The notes beneath the pieces were generated by a model that saw only the letters and a program-made list of their open reading frames with translations, ran no database searches and was not told where the DNA came from. 64,000 bases of DNA, from positions 19,119-83,118 of the forward strand of contig JAJFFK010000019.1 of the NCBI GenBank assembly GCA_021776655.1, read 5' to 3'. The stretch is from Henriciella sp. (lineage in GTDB: Bacteria; Pseudomonadota; Alphaproteobacteria; Caulobacterales; Hyphomonadaceae). Made by a program: the position numbers and the translations under genes. Positions 39,603 to 47,806 of this stretch are shown here, piece by piece; within the stretch, counting starts at the first letter, position 1, and each line of letters starts with the position of its first letter.

Positions 39603-40115
39603 ATGATAGGCATGACCGCATTGCAAGAATTCTTGGCGCGTGGCGGACCTGTTCTGCTGGTGATCATGGGGGCCACATTTATTTTGTGGGCCCTGATCCT
39701 GGAACGGTTGTTTTACTTCCGCTTCGCACACAAGGCGGTTGCTGATGAGGCTCTGTCAGAGTGGCGTTCGCGCTCTGATCGGAAGTCAACATTCGCGCAC
39801 TGGGTTAAGGACAAGATTGTATCCGAAGTTCGTCAAAAGGCGGAAGCCAATGTTTCGCTGACCAAGGCGATGGTGGCCCTTGCGCCGCTGCTTGGATTGC
39901 TGGGTACTGTGACGGGCATGGTTACAGTGTTTGACAATATGGCGATTACCGATGGTGCGGACGCGAAGGCTTTGTCTCGCGGTGTATCCCAGGCAACGAT
40001 CCCGACAATGGCCGGTATGGTTGCTTCGATTTCTGGTATTTTATTTACATCCGGAATGGACCGCAAGATTCAGCGCTTAGTGCAGAAACTTGAAGATTCG
40101 ATGGAGATTGGTTGA
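39603..40115 (+). CDS. exbB: ExbB-type proton channel subunit
   Basis: A 170-residue inner-membrane protein of the MotA/TolQ/ExbB family, short form. Three helices; the channel motif is MVALAPLLGLLGTVTGMVTVF and the last helix ISGILFTSGM. With ExbD it uses the proton-motive force to drive TonB. The ATG at 39603 is used although the frame is open further upstream into the TtpC-like gene; it is the first start after that gene's stop, with GGGAGC 5-6 bases upstream. It overlaps the next gene by 4 bases. Confidence 0.93.
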   Translation: MIGMTALQEFLARGGPVLLVIMGATFILWALILERLFYFRFAHKAVADEALSEWRSRSDRKSTFAHWVKDKIVSEVRQKAEANVSLTKAMVALAPLLGLLGTVTGMVTVFDNMAITDGADAKALSRGVSQATIPTMAGMVASISGILFTSGMDRKIQRLVQKLEDSMEIG

Positions 40116-40519
40116 TGCGAGGACGTACAAGCAGACCTTCTGAAGAGGCCGATGTCGATCTGACACCGATGCTCGATGTTGTGTTCATTCTATTGATCTT
40201 TTTCATCGTGACATCGACCTTCATTCAGGAAAAGACACTTGGTGCCGAACCGCCGCCGCCGCCTAGCCCGTCAAATCCTGACCAGCAAGATCAGGCGATC
40301 CTGATTTTTGTCAACGAAACTGACCAGATATGGGTGAATCGCAAGCCGACTGATATTAGCGGTGTGCGCCCAACTATGGAACGTTTGCGGGCTGAAAATC
40401 CGAATGTCGCTTTGGTTATTCAGGCCCATCCTGCGGCCCGAACAGGTTTGATCATTCGAATCCGGGATTTGGCCTATAGCGCAAAAATGGAGCGGGTGAA
40501 TATCGTCCGTTCCGAATAA
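40112..40519 (+). CDS. exbD: ExbD-type protein, first copy
   Basis: A 135-residue protein with one N-terminal helix and a periplasmic domain. DVDLTPMLDVVFILLIFFIV contains the conserved membrane Asp (in MLDVVF) that carries protons with ExbB. A proline run (EPPPPPSPS) follows the helix. Its ATG overlaps the exbB stop by 4 bases. A second exbD follows; the first 20 or so residues of the helix are almost identical in both, and the DNA there is alike, so they arose by tandem duplication. Confidence 0.93.
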   Translation: MMRGRTSRPSEEADVDLTPMLDVVFILLIFFIVTSTFIQEKTLGAEPPPPPSPSNPDQQDQAILIFVNETDQIWVNRKPTDISGVRPTMERLRAENPNVALVIQAHPAARTGLIIRIRDLAYSAKMERVNIVRSE

Positions 40520-40534
40520 TAAGGAGAGGCAATA

Positions 40535-40945
40535 ATGGCACGTAAACAACGCGCTGCAGCCACGAGCGCTGAGGATGATGTTAACCTGACACCGATGCTC
40601 GATGTGGTTTTCATCTTGTTGATTTTCTTCATCGTGACAGCTCAGTTCATTCGAGAGCCCGGGGTAGATATTGAACGTCCAACGGTCAAAAATCTGGTGA
40701 AGCAGAATCCTTTGGGTATTCTGATTGGTATCGACAGCAATAGCGATATCTACATGAACAAGAAGATTGTCACGCTGGCAGAAGTTGGTTTCCGGATACG
40801 GGAACTACGCCAGGACAACCCGCAGGGGCGGCTGGTCATACAGGCCGACAATGATTCGCAGGCGGGGGTTTTGATCGACCTTATGGAGGTCGTAAACCGG
40901 GTTGACGGTCTCAACAGCATCCCCATTTCGGCCGTGGCAGAATAG
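40535..40945 (+). CDS. exbD: ExbD-type protein, second copy
   Basis: A 136-residue paralogue of the previous gene, starting 15 bases after it behind AAGGAGAGG. DVNLTPMLDVVFILLIFFIV is kept, with the membrane Asp. The periplasmic domain has diverged (VDIERPTVKNLVKQ, LVIQADNDSQAGVLIDLMEVV). Two ExbD genes with one short ExbB suggest either a hetero-dimer of ExbD in one motor or two alternative motors. In the known ExbB5-ExbD2 structure two ExbD sit in the pore, so a heterodimer is physically plausible. Confidence 0.93.
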   Translation: MARKQRAAATSAEDDVNLTPMLDVVFILLIFFIVTAQFIREPGVDIERPTVKNLVKQNPLGILIGIDSNSDIYMNKKIVTLAEVGFRIRELRQDNPQGRLVIQADNDSQAGVLIDLMEVVNRVDGLNSIPISAVAE

Positions 40946-40953
40946 GAGAAGTC

Positions 40954-41580
40954 ATGTTTTCAAATCCTCTTATCAGACTTGCGATTGGTGTTCCGCTAGC
41001 GGCGGTTATTACCGTTGGTTTGTTTCTGTTCATGCAGTGGACAATTAGCGGTGACTACGAAAAACCTGAAAATATTCAAAATATTACACTAGAAACAATT
41101 ACGCCATCCGAGGAAGACACTGACGTTAATCGTCGGGCCCGACCCAAGCCGCGCAAAACAGCTGCAGCGGATAAACCGCCGCCGCCACCGAAGCTGACAG
41201 CATCAAAATCGGATGTCGACCTGCCGACCCCGACAATTGGTGGCGCTGCACCGACTGAGATTCCTGATAATAATCTGGCTGACTTTCAGATCGACCCAGT
41301 GGCTATTTCGGATCGGGATGCACAGCCAATTCGGCCGCCGCTTCCAACCTATCCAAGCCGAGCTGCCGAGCGTGGTACGGAAGGATCGTGCGACGTTCGA
41401 TTTGATGTGGATACACGCGGACGGCCTTACAATGTGGTGGCGACTTGCACGGAGAGTGTGTTCAAACGAGAAGCTGAACGCGCCGTGAGCCGGGTGGAGT
41501 TCGCGCCAAAAATTGTTCGTGGCCAAGCTGCTGAACGTCGCAATGTGGTTTATCCATTGGAGTTTAATCTCGAAGATTAA
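40954..41580 (+). CDS. tonB: TonB family energy transducer
   Basis: A 208-residue protein. N-terminal helix (about 7-28, LAIGVPLAAVITVGLFLFM), a proline-rich linker (KPRK..DKPPPPPKL), and a TonB C-terminal domain with PTYPSRAAERGTEGSCDVRFDV and VVYPLEFNLED at the end. It transfers energy from ExbBD to outer-membrane receptors such as that at 1287-3428. Short, as in TonB2 proteins. A strong terminator follows (41605-41633), ending the first transcript. The next TonB has its own promoter. Confidence 0.93.
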   Translation: MFSNPLIRLAIGVPLAAVITVGLFLFMQWTISGDYEKPENIQNITLETITPSEEDTDVNRRARPKPRKTAAADKPPPPPKLTASKSDVDLPTPTIGGAAPTEIPDNNLADFQIDPVAISDRDAQPIRPPLPTYPSRAAERGTEGSCDVRFDVDTRGRPYNVVATCTESVFKREAERAVSRVEFAPKIVRGQAAERRNVVYPLEFNLED

Positions 41581-41604
41581 CTTTGGCGGCTCACTAATTC
41601 GAAG

Positions 41605-41633
41605 AGGGGAAGCTTTTGCTTCCCCTTTTTTTT
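41605..41633 (+). terminator. Strong Rho-independent terminator after tonB
   Basis: AGGGGAAGC-TTTT-GCTTCCCCT, a perfect 9-bp stem with a 4-base loop, then seven more T. It lies 24 bases after the tonB stop. Confidence 0.93.
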
Positions 41634-41641
41634 GTTCACAC

Positions 41642-41669
41642 TTGACAATGATATAAAATAACATATTGT
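41642..41669 (+). promoter_or_regulatory. Sigma-70-type promoter of the second tonB gene
   Basis: TTGACA (41642-41647), a spacer of 16 AT-rich bases, and TATTGT (41664-41669). It lies directly after the terminator and 26 bases before the ATG at 41695, so the transcript would have a very short leader. The -35 is a perfect match; the -10 has four of six consensus bases. Confidence 0.6.
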
Positions 41670-41681
41670 GATAATATCACA
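41667..41681. promoter_or_regulatory. Operator-like palindrome over the start of the second tonB
   Basis: TGTGATA-A-TATCACA is a perfect inverted repeat with 7-base arms, overlapping the -10 region and the likely transcription start. The half-sites TGTGA/TCACA recall CRP/FNR-family operators, but the spacer between them is five bases, not six. Its position would fit a repressor. Confidence 0.5.
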
Positions 41682-41694
41682 TATAGAGAATCAC

Positions 41695-42366
41695 ATGAGC
41701 ACACAAGCAATCTCATCAAGCTTTGGGCAATCGCCATTATCGGTAATAGTAACCTCGCGGTCGGTGCGGCTGATGTCATGTATTGTGCCAGCCGCAGCGG
41801 TTACATACGGGCTGTTCCTGGGGATGCGTGCACTCATCGCAACCGAAAATTTCGTCCTACCAGAACGGACAGTGCATACGCTGGAGCCGTTTTACGAGCA
41901 GATCGAAAGCACCGAGTCCCGTCCGGTAAGGCCAAGCTTCGTGTTGCCTGATGTGGTTCTACCTCCTGAGATGCCGCCGATAGACAGGCTCACAACAGAA
42001 GGGAAGTTTGAGGGTGTTGTATTTCATATGCCGAGGACGATCAAAACCCCCGAAGCAGCTCGTGAGTTTGGTAATAATTTCCCAAAGGTTCTGGATTTAC
42101 GTGAATTGCGGCCAGTGTCTGCGCCAGTCGTAACCTATCCGGCTAATGCTGTGAGGCGAGGCTTAGAGGGACGCTGTGATGTCCGGATGGATGTCACCCC
42201 TATGGGCCGACCATACAATGTCAGGGCAGTATGCAGTGACAGAGTGTTTGTGCGGGAGGCAGAGCGAGCTGTATCGAAGGTGGAATTCATCCCTAAATTG
42301 GCTGGCGGCCAGCGGGTTGGTCGAAAAAATGTCGTCTATCCAGTGGAATTTCAACTGCCAGATTAG
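41695..42366 (+). CDS. Second TonB family protein, divergent copy
   Basis: A 223-residue TonB-like protein with an N-terminal helix (VRLMSCIVPAAAVTYGLFLGM, about 26-46) and a TonB C-terminal domain. The last 70 residues mirror the first tonB: TYPANAVRRGLEGRCDVRMDV against TYPSRAAERGTEGSCDVRFDV, and NVVYPVEFQLPD against NVVYPLEFNLED. The linker has diverged and has only a short proline content (VLPPEMPP). It is therefore a duplicate of its neighbour that now has its own promoter and operator-like site. ATG at 41695 is used because the frame's first start overlaps the -10 box. Confidence 0.88.
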   Translation: MSTQAISSSFGQSPLSVIVTSRSVRLMSCIVPAAAVTYGLFLGMRALIATENFVLPERTVHTLEPFYEQIESTESRPVRPSFVLPDVVLPPEMPPIDRLTTEGKFEGVVFHMPRTIKTPEAAREFGNNFPKVLDLRELRPVSAPVVTYPANAVRRGLEGRCDVRMDVTPMGRPYNVRAVCSDRVFVREAERAVSKVEFIPKLAGGQRVGRKNVVYPVEFQLPD

Positions 42367-42451
42367 AAGAAGCAAAAAAATGTCACCAAAAATGAAACAA
42401 AACCGCTTGTAAAGCTTGAAACTAAGCGAAACTTCCTTTTGATTAAAGAAA

Positions 42452-42466
42452 CCGTCAGCGTGACGG
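42452..42466 (+). promoter_or_regulatory. Hairpin just upstream of the TPR gene's ribosome-binding site
   Basis: CCGTCA-GCG-TGACGG, a perfect 6-bp stem with a 3-base loop, ends at the base where GAGAGGAG (the ribosome-binding site of the TPR gene at 42483) begins. It could stabilise the mRNA or mark a processing point between the second tonB and the TPR gene. Confidence 0.4.
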
Positions 42467-42482
42467 AGAGGAGTAATAGATC

Positions 42483-43874
42483 ATGATGATTAAGAGCATG
42501 CTTAAGGCCGCTGCCGCCGGAACCGTTCTTATGGCGTTTGGGGTTGGCACCGCATCGTCGCAAGCGGTGCCCTGTGAGATTACTCAATTTTCGTCGAGCA
42601 ATTATGAGTTTTACGGAAAGGCCGAGACTGAGTTGATCGTAAATGACAATCCTCAGGCGGCCTTGGCGGCTCTTAATCAATTGAATGCCCAAACACTAAA
42701 TTGCTATGAGCAGGGCGCGGCCTTGCGTTTGGGTGCGGCGATCAAGATTGACACGCTGGATTACGCTGGCGCTGTACGTGATCTTGAGCAAGCCCTGGAT
42801 CAAGGGTTTATTCCTGAAACCGAAGCTAAATCAACCTATTACACGATCTCGCAAATTTACCTGAGCGAAGAAAATCTGGAAAAATCGATCCAGTATTATG
42901 ACAAATGGATGCGGGCTGGTGGTGCGCCGGACCGCGATCAAAAATGGACTTTGGCCGTTCTTAACCAAAAGCTTGATCGCAATACTGCCTCGCTGCGCTG
43001 GGCTGAAGAAGTATTCGCAATCGATGGTCCAAATGCCAAGCGGGAAGTCTACGATTTCCTTCTCTTCCTGTATGAAGCCACCAACAATCTCGAGAAGAAG
43101 GCTGTTCTTCTTGAGCAATTGCTGATGAAGAATCCGACAGAGCTGCGCCTCTGGGAAGCGATTCGCGGTGACTATTTCCGTGCAGAAAATGAGCGCAGAG
43201 CATTTGAGGTGCACAAAGCGATGTATCTTGGCGGGCTGGTGAGTTCCGAGTCAGATATCATGCGGGTAGTGAACTTCTACAATCAGTTCAACGCGCCGTA
43301 TCAGGCCGCGACAATTCTTGAGAAAGAAATGAATGCGGGCCGGGTTGCAAAAAATTATGATCAGCTTGAACGCCTGGCGACTTTGTATCAGGTGGCGCGC
43401 GAGTATGAAAAAGCTATTCCGGTTATCGAAGAGGCAGCTGAAATGGGCGCGGATGGCACGATGTATGAACGTCTGGGCCGCTCATATAGTGAGCTTAAAG
43501 AATGGGCCAAAGCGGAAGAGTCTCTGCAGAGTGCGCTGAACAAGGGTGGGCTGCGCAATGCCGGTTTGACCTGGGTTCTAATCGGACAATCGCGTTATGA
43601 ACGCAATGATCGTTCCGGCGCGCGTGAAGCTTTCCGTAGTGCGAATAACCGCGCCGGTCGTGGCTGGCAGTCATTCATGGACGCTGAACTTGCAACCGAA
43701 AAAGCGCTGCGTGTGTTCGAGGCACAAAGCCTTGTGAATGATCTCGAAAAAGAGAAGTCTCGGTGCGATGAGATTGCTGTTTTGGGCGGTGAGCCAACAG
43801 ACCAATGTAAGTCTGTTGAAGGTCGTATCACCGACGCAACTGTCATTCTTGATCGGGTTAGAAACAGCACCTAA
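42483..43874 (+). CDS. TPR-repeat protein of the TonB cluster
   Basis: A 463-residue exported protein with a signal peptide (KSMLKAAAAGTVLMAFGVGTASS) and many TPR-like helix pairs, for example YAGAVRDLEQALDQG, EENLEKSIQYYDKW, EYEKAIPVIEEAAEMG and EWAKAEESLQSALNKGG. It is the TPR protein found at the end of TtpC-type TonB clusters in Vibrio and Shewanella, where it follows tonB2. It probably scaffolds the motor in the periplasm. ATG pairs at 42483 and 42486 are both possible. A GC-rich hairpin follows and closes the cluster. Confidence 0.9.
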   Translation: MMIKSMLKAAAAGTVLMAFGVGTASSQAVPCEITQFSSSNYEFYGKAETELIVNDNPQAALAALNQLNAQTLNCYEQGAALRLGAAIKIDTLDYAGAVRDLEQALDQGFIPETEAKSTYYTISQIYLSEENLEKSIQYYDKWMRAGGAPDRDQKWTLAVLNQKLDRNTASLRWAEEVFAIDGPNAKREVYDFLLFLYEATNNLEKKAVLLEQLLMKNPTELRLWEAIRGDYFRAENERRAFEVHKAMYLGGLVSSESDIMRVVNFYNQFNAPYQAATILEKEMNAGRVAKNYDQLERLATLYQVAREYEKAIPVIEEAAEMGADGTMYERLGRSYSELKEWAKAEESLQSALNKGGLRNAGLTWVLIGQSRYERNDRSGAREAFRSANNRAGRGWQSFMDAELATEKALRVFEAQSLVNDLEKEKSRCDEIAVLGGEPTDQCKSVEGRITDATVILDRVRNST

Positions 43875-43904
43875 GACGCACACGCGTCGCGAAAGTAAAA
43901 CTTG

Positions 43905-43937
43905 GGCCCCGGGCGTCGACGCTCGGGGCCTTGCTGT
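43905..43937 (+). terminator. Probable terminator after the TonB cluster
   Basis: GGCCCCGGGCG-TCGA-CGCTCGGGGCC forms an 11-bp stem with one G-T pair and a 4-base loop (43905-43930), followed by TTGCTGTTT. The T-run is weak, but the stem is very stable and lies 31 bases after the stop. Confidence 0.6.
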
Positions 43938-43965
43938 TTGGCCTCAAGCATGAGAGCACGCTTAG

Positions 43966-45222
43966 ATGACTGATCTAATGACGAAAACGGCGGCGGACGA
44001 AGACATTTGCGCGCGTGTCGCCGAAGACGAAACGCCCATGCAAACCCGGATGCTGGACTGGGCGCGCACCAATACGGGGAGCTGGAATGCAGCTGGTTTG
44101 GAGCGGTTGGCGCCGTCGTTGGCGGATGCTTTCAGTTGTTTGGAGGCGGATATTCACTTGCAGCCGACGCAGCCATTTGAAAAAGTAAATGCCGCCGGTC
44201 AAGCCGACACGTTTCAAACCGGCCCGATCATCCGCATTGGCGCGCGGCCTAGCGCACCGGTTCAGGTGGTTATGAGTGGGCATTACGACACGGTGTTTCC
44301 GGAAGGCACGTTCACTGATATCACCGACCTTGGCGAAGGGCGGCTAAATGGTCCAGGACTTGCCGATATGAAGGGTGGATTGTCGGTCATGCTTGGTGCC
44401 TTGCAGGCCTTTGAAGCTGGACCATTGAAGGATAAATTGGGTTATCAGATCGTGATTACCCCAGACGAGGAGATCGGAAATTTTGCCAGTGGCGCGACGC
44501 TAATCGAAGCCGCGCAATCAGGTGCCATGATCGGTATGACGTATGAACCGTGTATGGAGACCGGCGCGATGTCCGGTGGCCGAAAGGGCTCGGCCGTATT
44601 TGATATTGTGCTAACGGGGCGTTCGGCTCATGCGGGCCGCGCCAAGGAAGAGGGCCGAAGTGCGATTGAAGCGGCGGCGCATATCGTCGTTGGGCTTGAA
44701 GGGCTGAACGGCACATATGACGGGGTCACATTCAATGTCGGGACGCTTGATGGTGGCGGCGCTGTGAATATCGTTCCCGATCTGGCAATCGTTCGATTTG
44801 GCGCACGAGCGCCAGATGCCAAGGCGGCTGAATGGGCCACTCAGCAAGTACAATCGCTATTTGAGCAGGCGACGGCGCGAGACGGGATTGAGGGGCATTT
44901 GCACGGCGGCTTCTATCGCCCTCCAAAGCCACGTAATGCGGCGCAACAGGCGCTGTTTGAAGCGGTTGCTCAGACCGGTGAAGCGATCGGTTTGAACCTC
45001 GAATTCGTTGACACAGGCGGCGTGTGTGAGGGCAATAATATATTTGCAGCCGGCGTTCCGAACGTTGATACTTTAGGTGTCATGGGCGGGCGAATACACT
45101 CGAATGAGGAATTTGTGGTGATGTCGAGTTTCGTTGAGCGCGCGCAACTCTCTGCGCTCTTGCTGAACCGCTTCGCTGATGGGCGGATTGATGCCAGGAA
45201 GATAAAGGCTTTGATGTCATGA
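43966..45222 (+). CDS. M20 family metallohydrolase at the head of the AST operon
   Basis: A 418-residue zinc hydrolase of the carboxypeptidase G2/ArgE/DapE type. Metal and catalytic residues are present: His106 and Asp108 in SGHYDTVF, Asp134 in GLADMKGG, Glu168 (general base) and Glu169 in TPDEEIGN. A dimerisation-domain segment (TGRSAHAGRAKEEGRSAIE) and the late His in GGRIHSNEE complete the set. No signal peptide. It overlaps astA by 4 bases and is clearly one transcript with astA-astD-astB. AstE, the usual succinylglutamate desuccinylase, is not in the operon. This M20 enzyme is therefore the best candidate for that step, by analogy with N-acyl amino acid hydrolases; this is inference. Confidence 0.9.
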   Translation: MTDLMTKTAADEDICARVAEDETPMQTRMLDWARTNTGSWNAAGLERLAPSLADAFSCLEADIHLQPTQPFEKVNAAGQADTFQTGPIIRIGARPSAPVQVVMSGHYDTVFPEGTFTDITDLGEGRLNGPGLADMKGGLSVMLGALQAFEAGPLKDKLGYQIVITPDEEIGNFASGATLIEAAQSGAMIGMTYEPCMETGAMSGGRKGSAVFDIVLTGRSAHAGRAKEEGRSAIEAAAHIVVGLEGLNGTYDGVTFNVGTLDGGGAVNIVPDLAIVRFGARAPDAKAAEWATQQVQSLFEQATARDGIEGHLHGGFYRPPKPRNAAQQALFEAVAQTGEAIGLNLEFVDTGGVCEGNNIFAAGVPNVDTLGVMGGRIHSNEEFVVMSSFVERAQLSALLLNRFADGRIDARKIKALMS

Positions 45223-46241
45223 CCTCTCCTTATGTAATGCGCCCGGCTGAGCTCTCCGATTATGATGCTCTGCATGCGATCGCCGTGGAGTCCGGGCCAG
45301 GCTTTACCTCTTTGCCTGTCGACGAAGACATCTTGCGCAAGCGTCTTCTTAAGTCTGTTGACTCGTTTTCCGACCGTCTTGAGCAACCGGCTTATGGCAA
45401 ATATCTGATGATGCTCGAGAATACCGAAACCGGCGAAATTGGTGGCTGTAGCGCTGTGAAAGCCGGCATCGGAGTGAAGTCTCCCTTCTTCAATTACCGA
45501 ATAATAACCCTAGCCCAAGCCAGCCAAGAAGCTGATCGCCGGTTCGATATGGACGCGTTGATTCTGACCAATGAGTTTGTCGGCTTTACTGAGGTTGGGA
45601 CTTTGTTTTTGAGCGAGAAACACCGCGGTGCCGGGATTGGGCGTTTAGCTGCCCAATCGCGCTATCTGCTGATGTCATCAGCGCCAGAGCGGTTTGGTGA
45701 AATGGTGATTGCCGAGTTGCGTGGGGTCGTCGACAATGAAGGAAATACGCCATTTTGGGACTGCCTTGGCGAACATTTCTTCCGGATGTCATTCACAGAT
45801 GCGGACTATTTATCGGCGACGACTGATAACCAGTTCATTCTGGATTTGATGCCAAAATATCCAATCTACATTGACCTACTGCCCCCTGAAGCGCGAGAAG
45901 TGATTGGCCGCTGCCATTCCGATGGTGTGCCAGCTTTCAAGCTTCTTGAATGGGAGGGGTTTCGGTTTGAAAAGGTGGTCGATATCTTTGACGGCGGACC
46001 AATTATGCAAATCCCCAGGACGCTGATCCGGACGACCCGTGAAAGCCGGGTGGTGACGTTGAATGTTGGCGAGGCAGATAAAGTAACCGGCCTTGTGGCC
46101 AGAACGGACTTGGCCGAGTTTCGGTCTACACTAATGACGGGTGAATGCGACGGGAATGACAGTTTCATAACATCCGCTGATACAATTGCGCGTTTGAAGT
46201 TGAAGCCTGGCGATCAGGCAAGGATTTGGTTGAGGAATTAG
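45219..46241 (+). CDS. astA: Arginine N-succinyltransferase AstA
   Basis: A 340-residue enzyme that transfers succinyl from succinyl-CoA to the alpha-amino group of arginine, the first step of the AST pathway. Text: RPAELSDYDALHAIAVESGPGFTSLP at the N-terminus, LLMSSAPERFGEMVIAELRG in the middle, FWDCLGEHFFRMSFTDADYLS and the C-terminal EGFRFEKVVDIFDGGP. Length is normal. Its ATG overlaps the M20 stop, and astD begins 3 bases after it. Confidence 0.96.
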   Translation: MTSPYVMRPAELSDYDALHAIAVESGPGFTSLPVDEDILRKRLLKSVDSFSDRLEQPAYGKYLMMLENTETGEIGGCSAVKAGIGVKSPFFNYRIITLAQASQEADRRFDMDALILTNEFVGFTEVGTLFLSEKHRGAGIGRLAAQSRYLLMSSAPERFGEMVIAELRGVVDNEGNTPFWDCLGEHFFRMSFTDADYLSATTDNQFILDLMPKYPIYIDLLPPEAREVIGRCHSDGVPAFKLLEWEGFRFEKVVDIFDGGPIMQIPRTLIRTTRESRVVTLNVGEADKVTGLVARTDLAEFRSTLMTGECDGNDSFITSADTIARLKLKPGDQARIWLRN

Positions 46242-46244
46242 GGC

Positions 46245-47699
46245 ATGGCAAAAGGTGTCTATATTGATGGCGCATGGCATGACGGGGCAGGCGACAGATT
46301 TGAGAAAACTGACCCAGCAACCGGCGAAATTAGCTGGCAAGGCGAAGCCGCTACGGTGGCTCAGGTTCATGATGCAGTAACCAGTGCCAGGACAGCGCAA
46401 GTGGGTTGGGCGCATCGCCCTCAACATGATCGAACGCGTATCCTGGAACAATATGCTGAAGAGTTAGCCAGGCGTGCGCCAGCTATTGCAGATGCGATCA
46501 GTTGTGACATGGGCAAGACCGGGTGGGAGGCATTGGCCGAAGCTGGTGCTATGAAAGCCAAAGTCGCAATCTCTATCAAGGCCCAAGTTGAGCGTGCAGG
46601 CACCGAGATGGCTGAAGCGGCATTTGGGTCAAATCACCTAACCCATCGTCCGCACGGGGTTATGGCCGTATTAGGGCCTTTCAACTTTCCGGGGCATTTG
46701 CCGAATGGCCATATTGTTCCGGCCCTATTGGCAGGCAATAGCTGTGTCTTTAAGCCGTCTGAACTCGCGCCGTCTGTTGCCGTGATTATGGTTGAAGCGT
46801 TTGAGGCGGCTGGTTTGCCAGAAGGGCTTCTAAACGTGGTTCAGGGTGGGCGCACAACGGGTGCTGCTTTGCTCGATAGCGATATTAACGGTTTGCTATT
46901 TACCGGTTCAGCGCAAACGGGATTGTACTTTCACAAGCATTTCGCTGGTCGCCCTGAAGTTATTCTGGCGCTTGAGATGGGGGGGAATAACCCGCTCATC
47001 ATCTGGGATCCGGCTGACATTGAGGCTGCCGCAGATATCGCGGCGCAATCGGCTTTTCTGACAACGGGACAGCGATGTTCCTGCGCGCGGCGAGTGATGT
47101 TGCCTGAAGGGCGGTGGGGTGATCAGGTCGTTGAAGCGTTTGTCGCACGGGCCAAAGGGTTAGTGATTGGGTCTTGTGACGAAGAAGAGGCGTTTATGGG
47201 CCCTCTGGTGTCAGAGCGGGCGGCGCAAAATGCGGTTGATTTTCAGACGATGTTGTCGAAAGCGGGCGGAAAACCGCTGCGGAGGCTTAAGCGTCTGGAC
47301 CGAGGTGGCGGCTTTGTCTCGGCTGGTATTGTCGATGTAACCGATGCCCATCATATACCGGATGAAGAACTATTCGGTCCAGTGATGCAGATCATTCGAG
47401 TGAACAGCTTTGATGCTGCGATCGCGCGCGCCAATGATACGCGGTACGGCCTATCTGGTGGCTTGGTTAGCGATGATGATGCGCTCTGGCTACAAGCGCA
47501 TCGAGAGATGAAAGCCGGAATTCTGAACCGTAATCGCCCAACCGCTGGTGCCAGTGGCGCTATGCCATTTGGTGGGCCGGGCCTGTCAGGTAATTTTCGA
47601 CCTGGGGCATATTATGCCGCCGATTATTGTGCTTGGCCGCAAGCTAGTCAGGTGTCGGATGAAGCGGAACGTATGGGGGCCATCGGGTTTCCAAAATAA
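46245..47699 (+). CDS. astD: N-succinylglutamate 5-semialdehyde dehydrogenase AstD
   Basis: A 484-residue NAD-dependent aldehyde dehydrogenase, the fourth AST step, making succinylglutamate from its semialdehyde. FTGSAQTGLYFHKHFA (NAD loop), ALEMGGNNPLII (catalytic Glu region) and TTGQRCSCARRVML (catalytic Cys) are seen. The N-terminus FEKTDPATGEISW and the LNRNRPTAGASGAMPFGGPGLSGN stretch (given here in parts) are typical of AstD rather than of a betaine or succinate-semialdehyde dehydrogenase. An inverted repeat lies between this gene and astB. Confidence 0.94.
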   Translation: MAKGVYIDGAWHDGAGDRFEKTDPATGEISWQGEAATVAQVHDAVTSARTAQVGWAHRPQHDRTRILEQYAEELARRAPAIADAISCDMGKTGWEALAEAGAMKAKVAISIKAQVERAGTEMAEAAFGSNHLTHRPHGVMAVLGPFNFPGHLPNGHIVPALLAGNSCVFKPSELAPSVAVIMVEAFEAAGLPEGLLNVVQGGRTTGAALLDSDINGLLFTGSAQTGLYFHKHFAGRPEVILALEMGGNNPLIIWDPADIEAAADIAAQSAFLTTGQRCSCARRVMLPEGRWGDQVVEAFVARAKGLVIGSCDEEEAFMGPLVSERAAQNAVDFQTMLSKAGGKPLRRLKRLDRGGGFVSAGIVDVTDAHHIPDEELFGPVMQIIRVNSFDAAIARANDTRYGLSGGLVSDDDALWLQAHREMKAGILNRNRPTAGASGAMPFGGPGLSGNFRPGAYYAADYCAWPQASQVSDEAERMGAIGFPK

Positions 47700-47710
47700 C
47701 CAACACAGCC

Positions 47711-47798
47711 CTTGCCCTGAGCTTGTTGAGAGGTGGGCTGTGCCAATTTATTCGGACACTGAATGTGTCCTTCAACAGGCGCAAGGCGCAGGACAAGG
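47711..47798. repeat. Imperfect inverted repeat between astD and astB
   Basis: The left arm CCTTGCCCTG-AGCTTGTTGA (47711-47730) matches, when the right arm 47772-47798 is read on the other strand, CCTTGTCCTG-(7 extra)-CGCCTGTTGA. The whole forms a long interrupted hairpin inside the operon. The arm text resembles the short mobile palindromes (GAGCTTGTTGA.. / TCAACAGGC..) common in sphingomonad and hyphomonad genomes; that comparison is from memory. Confidence 0.5.
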
Positions 47799-47806
47799 TG
47801 TAACCC

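Noticed and set aside
40149..40640. Direct DNA repeat at the start of the two exbD genes as a mobile repeat
   Set aside because: It is explained by gene duplication and constraint on the membrane helix.
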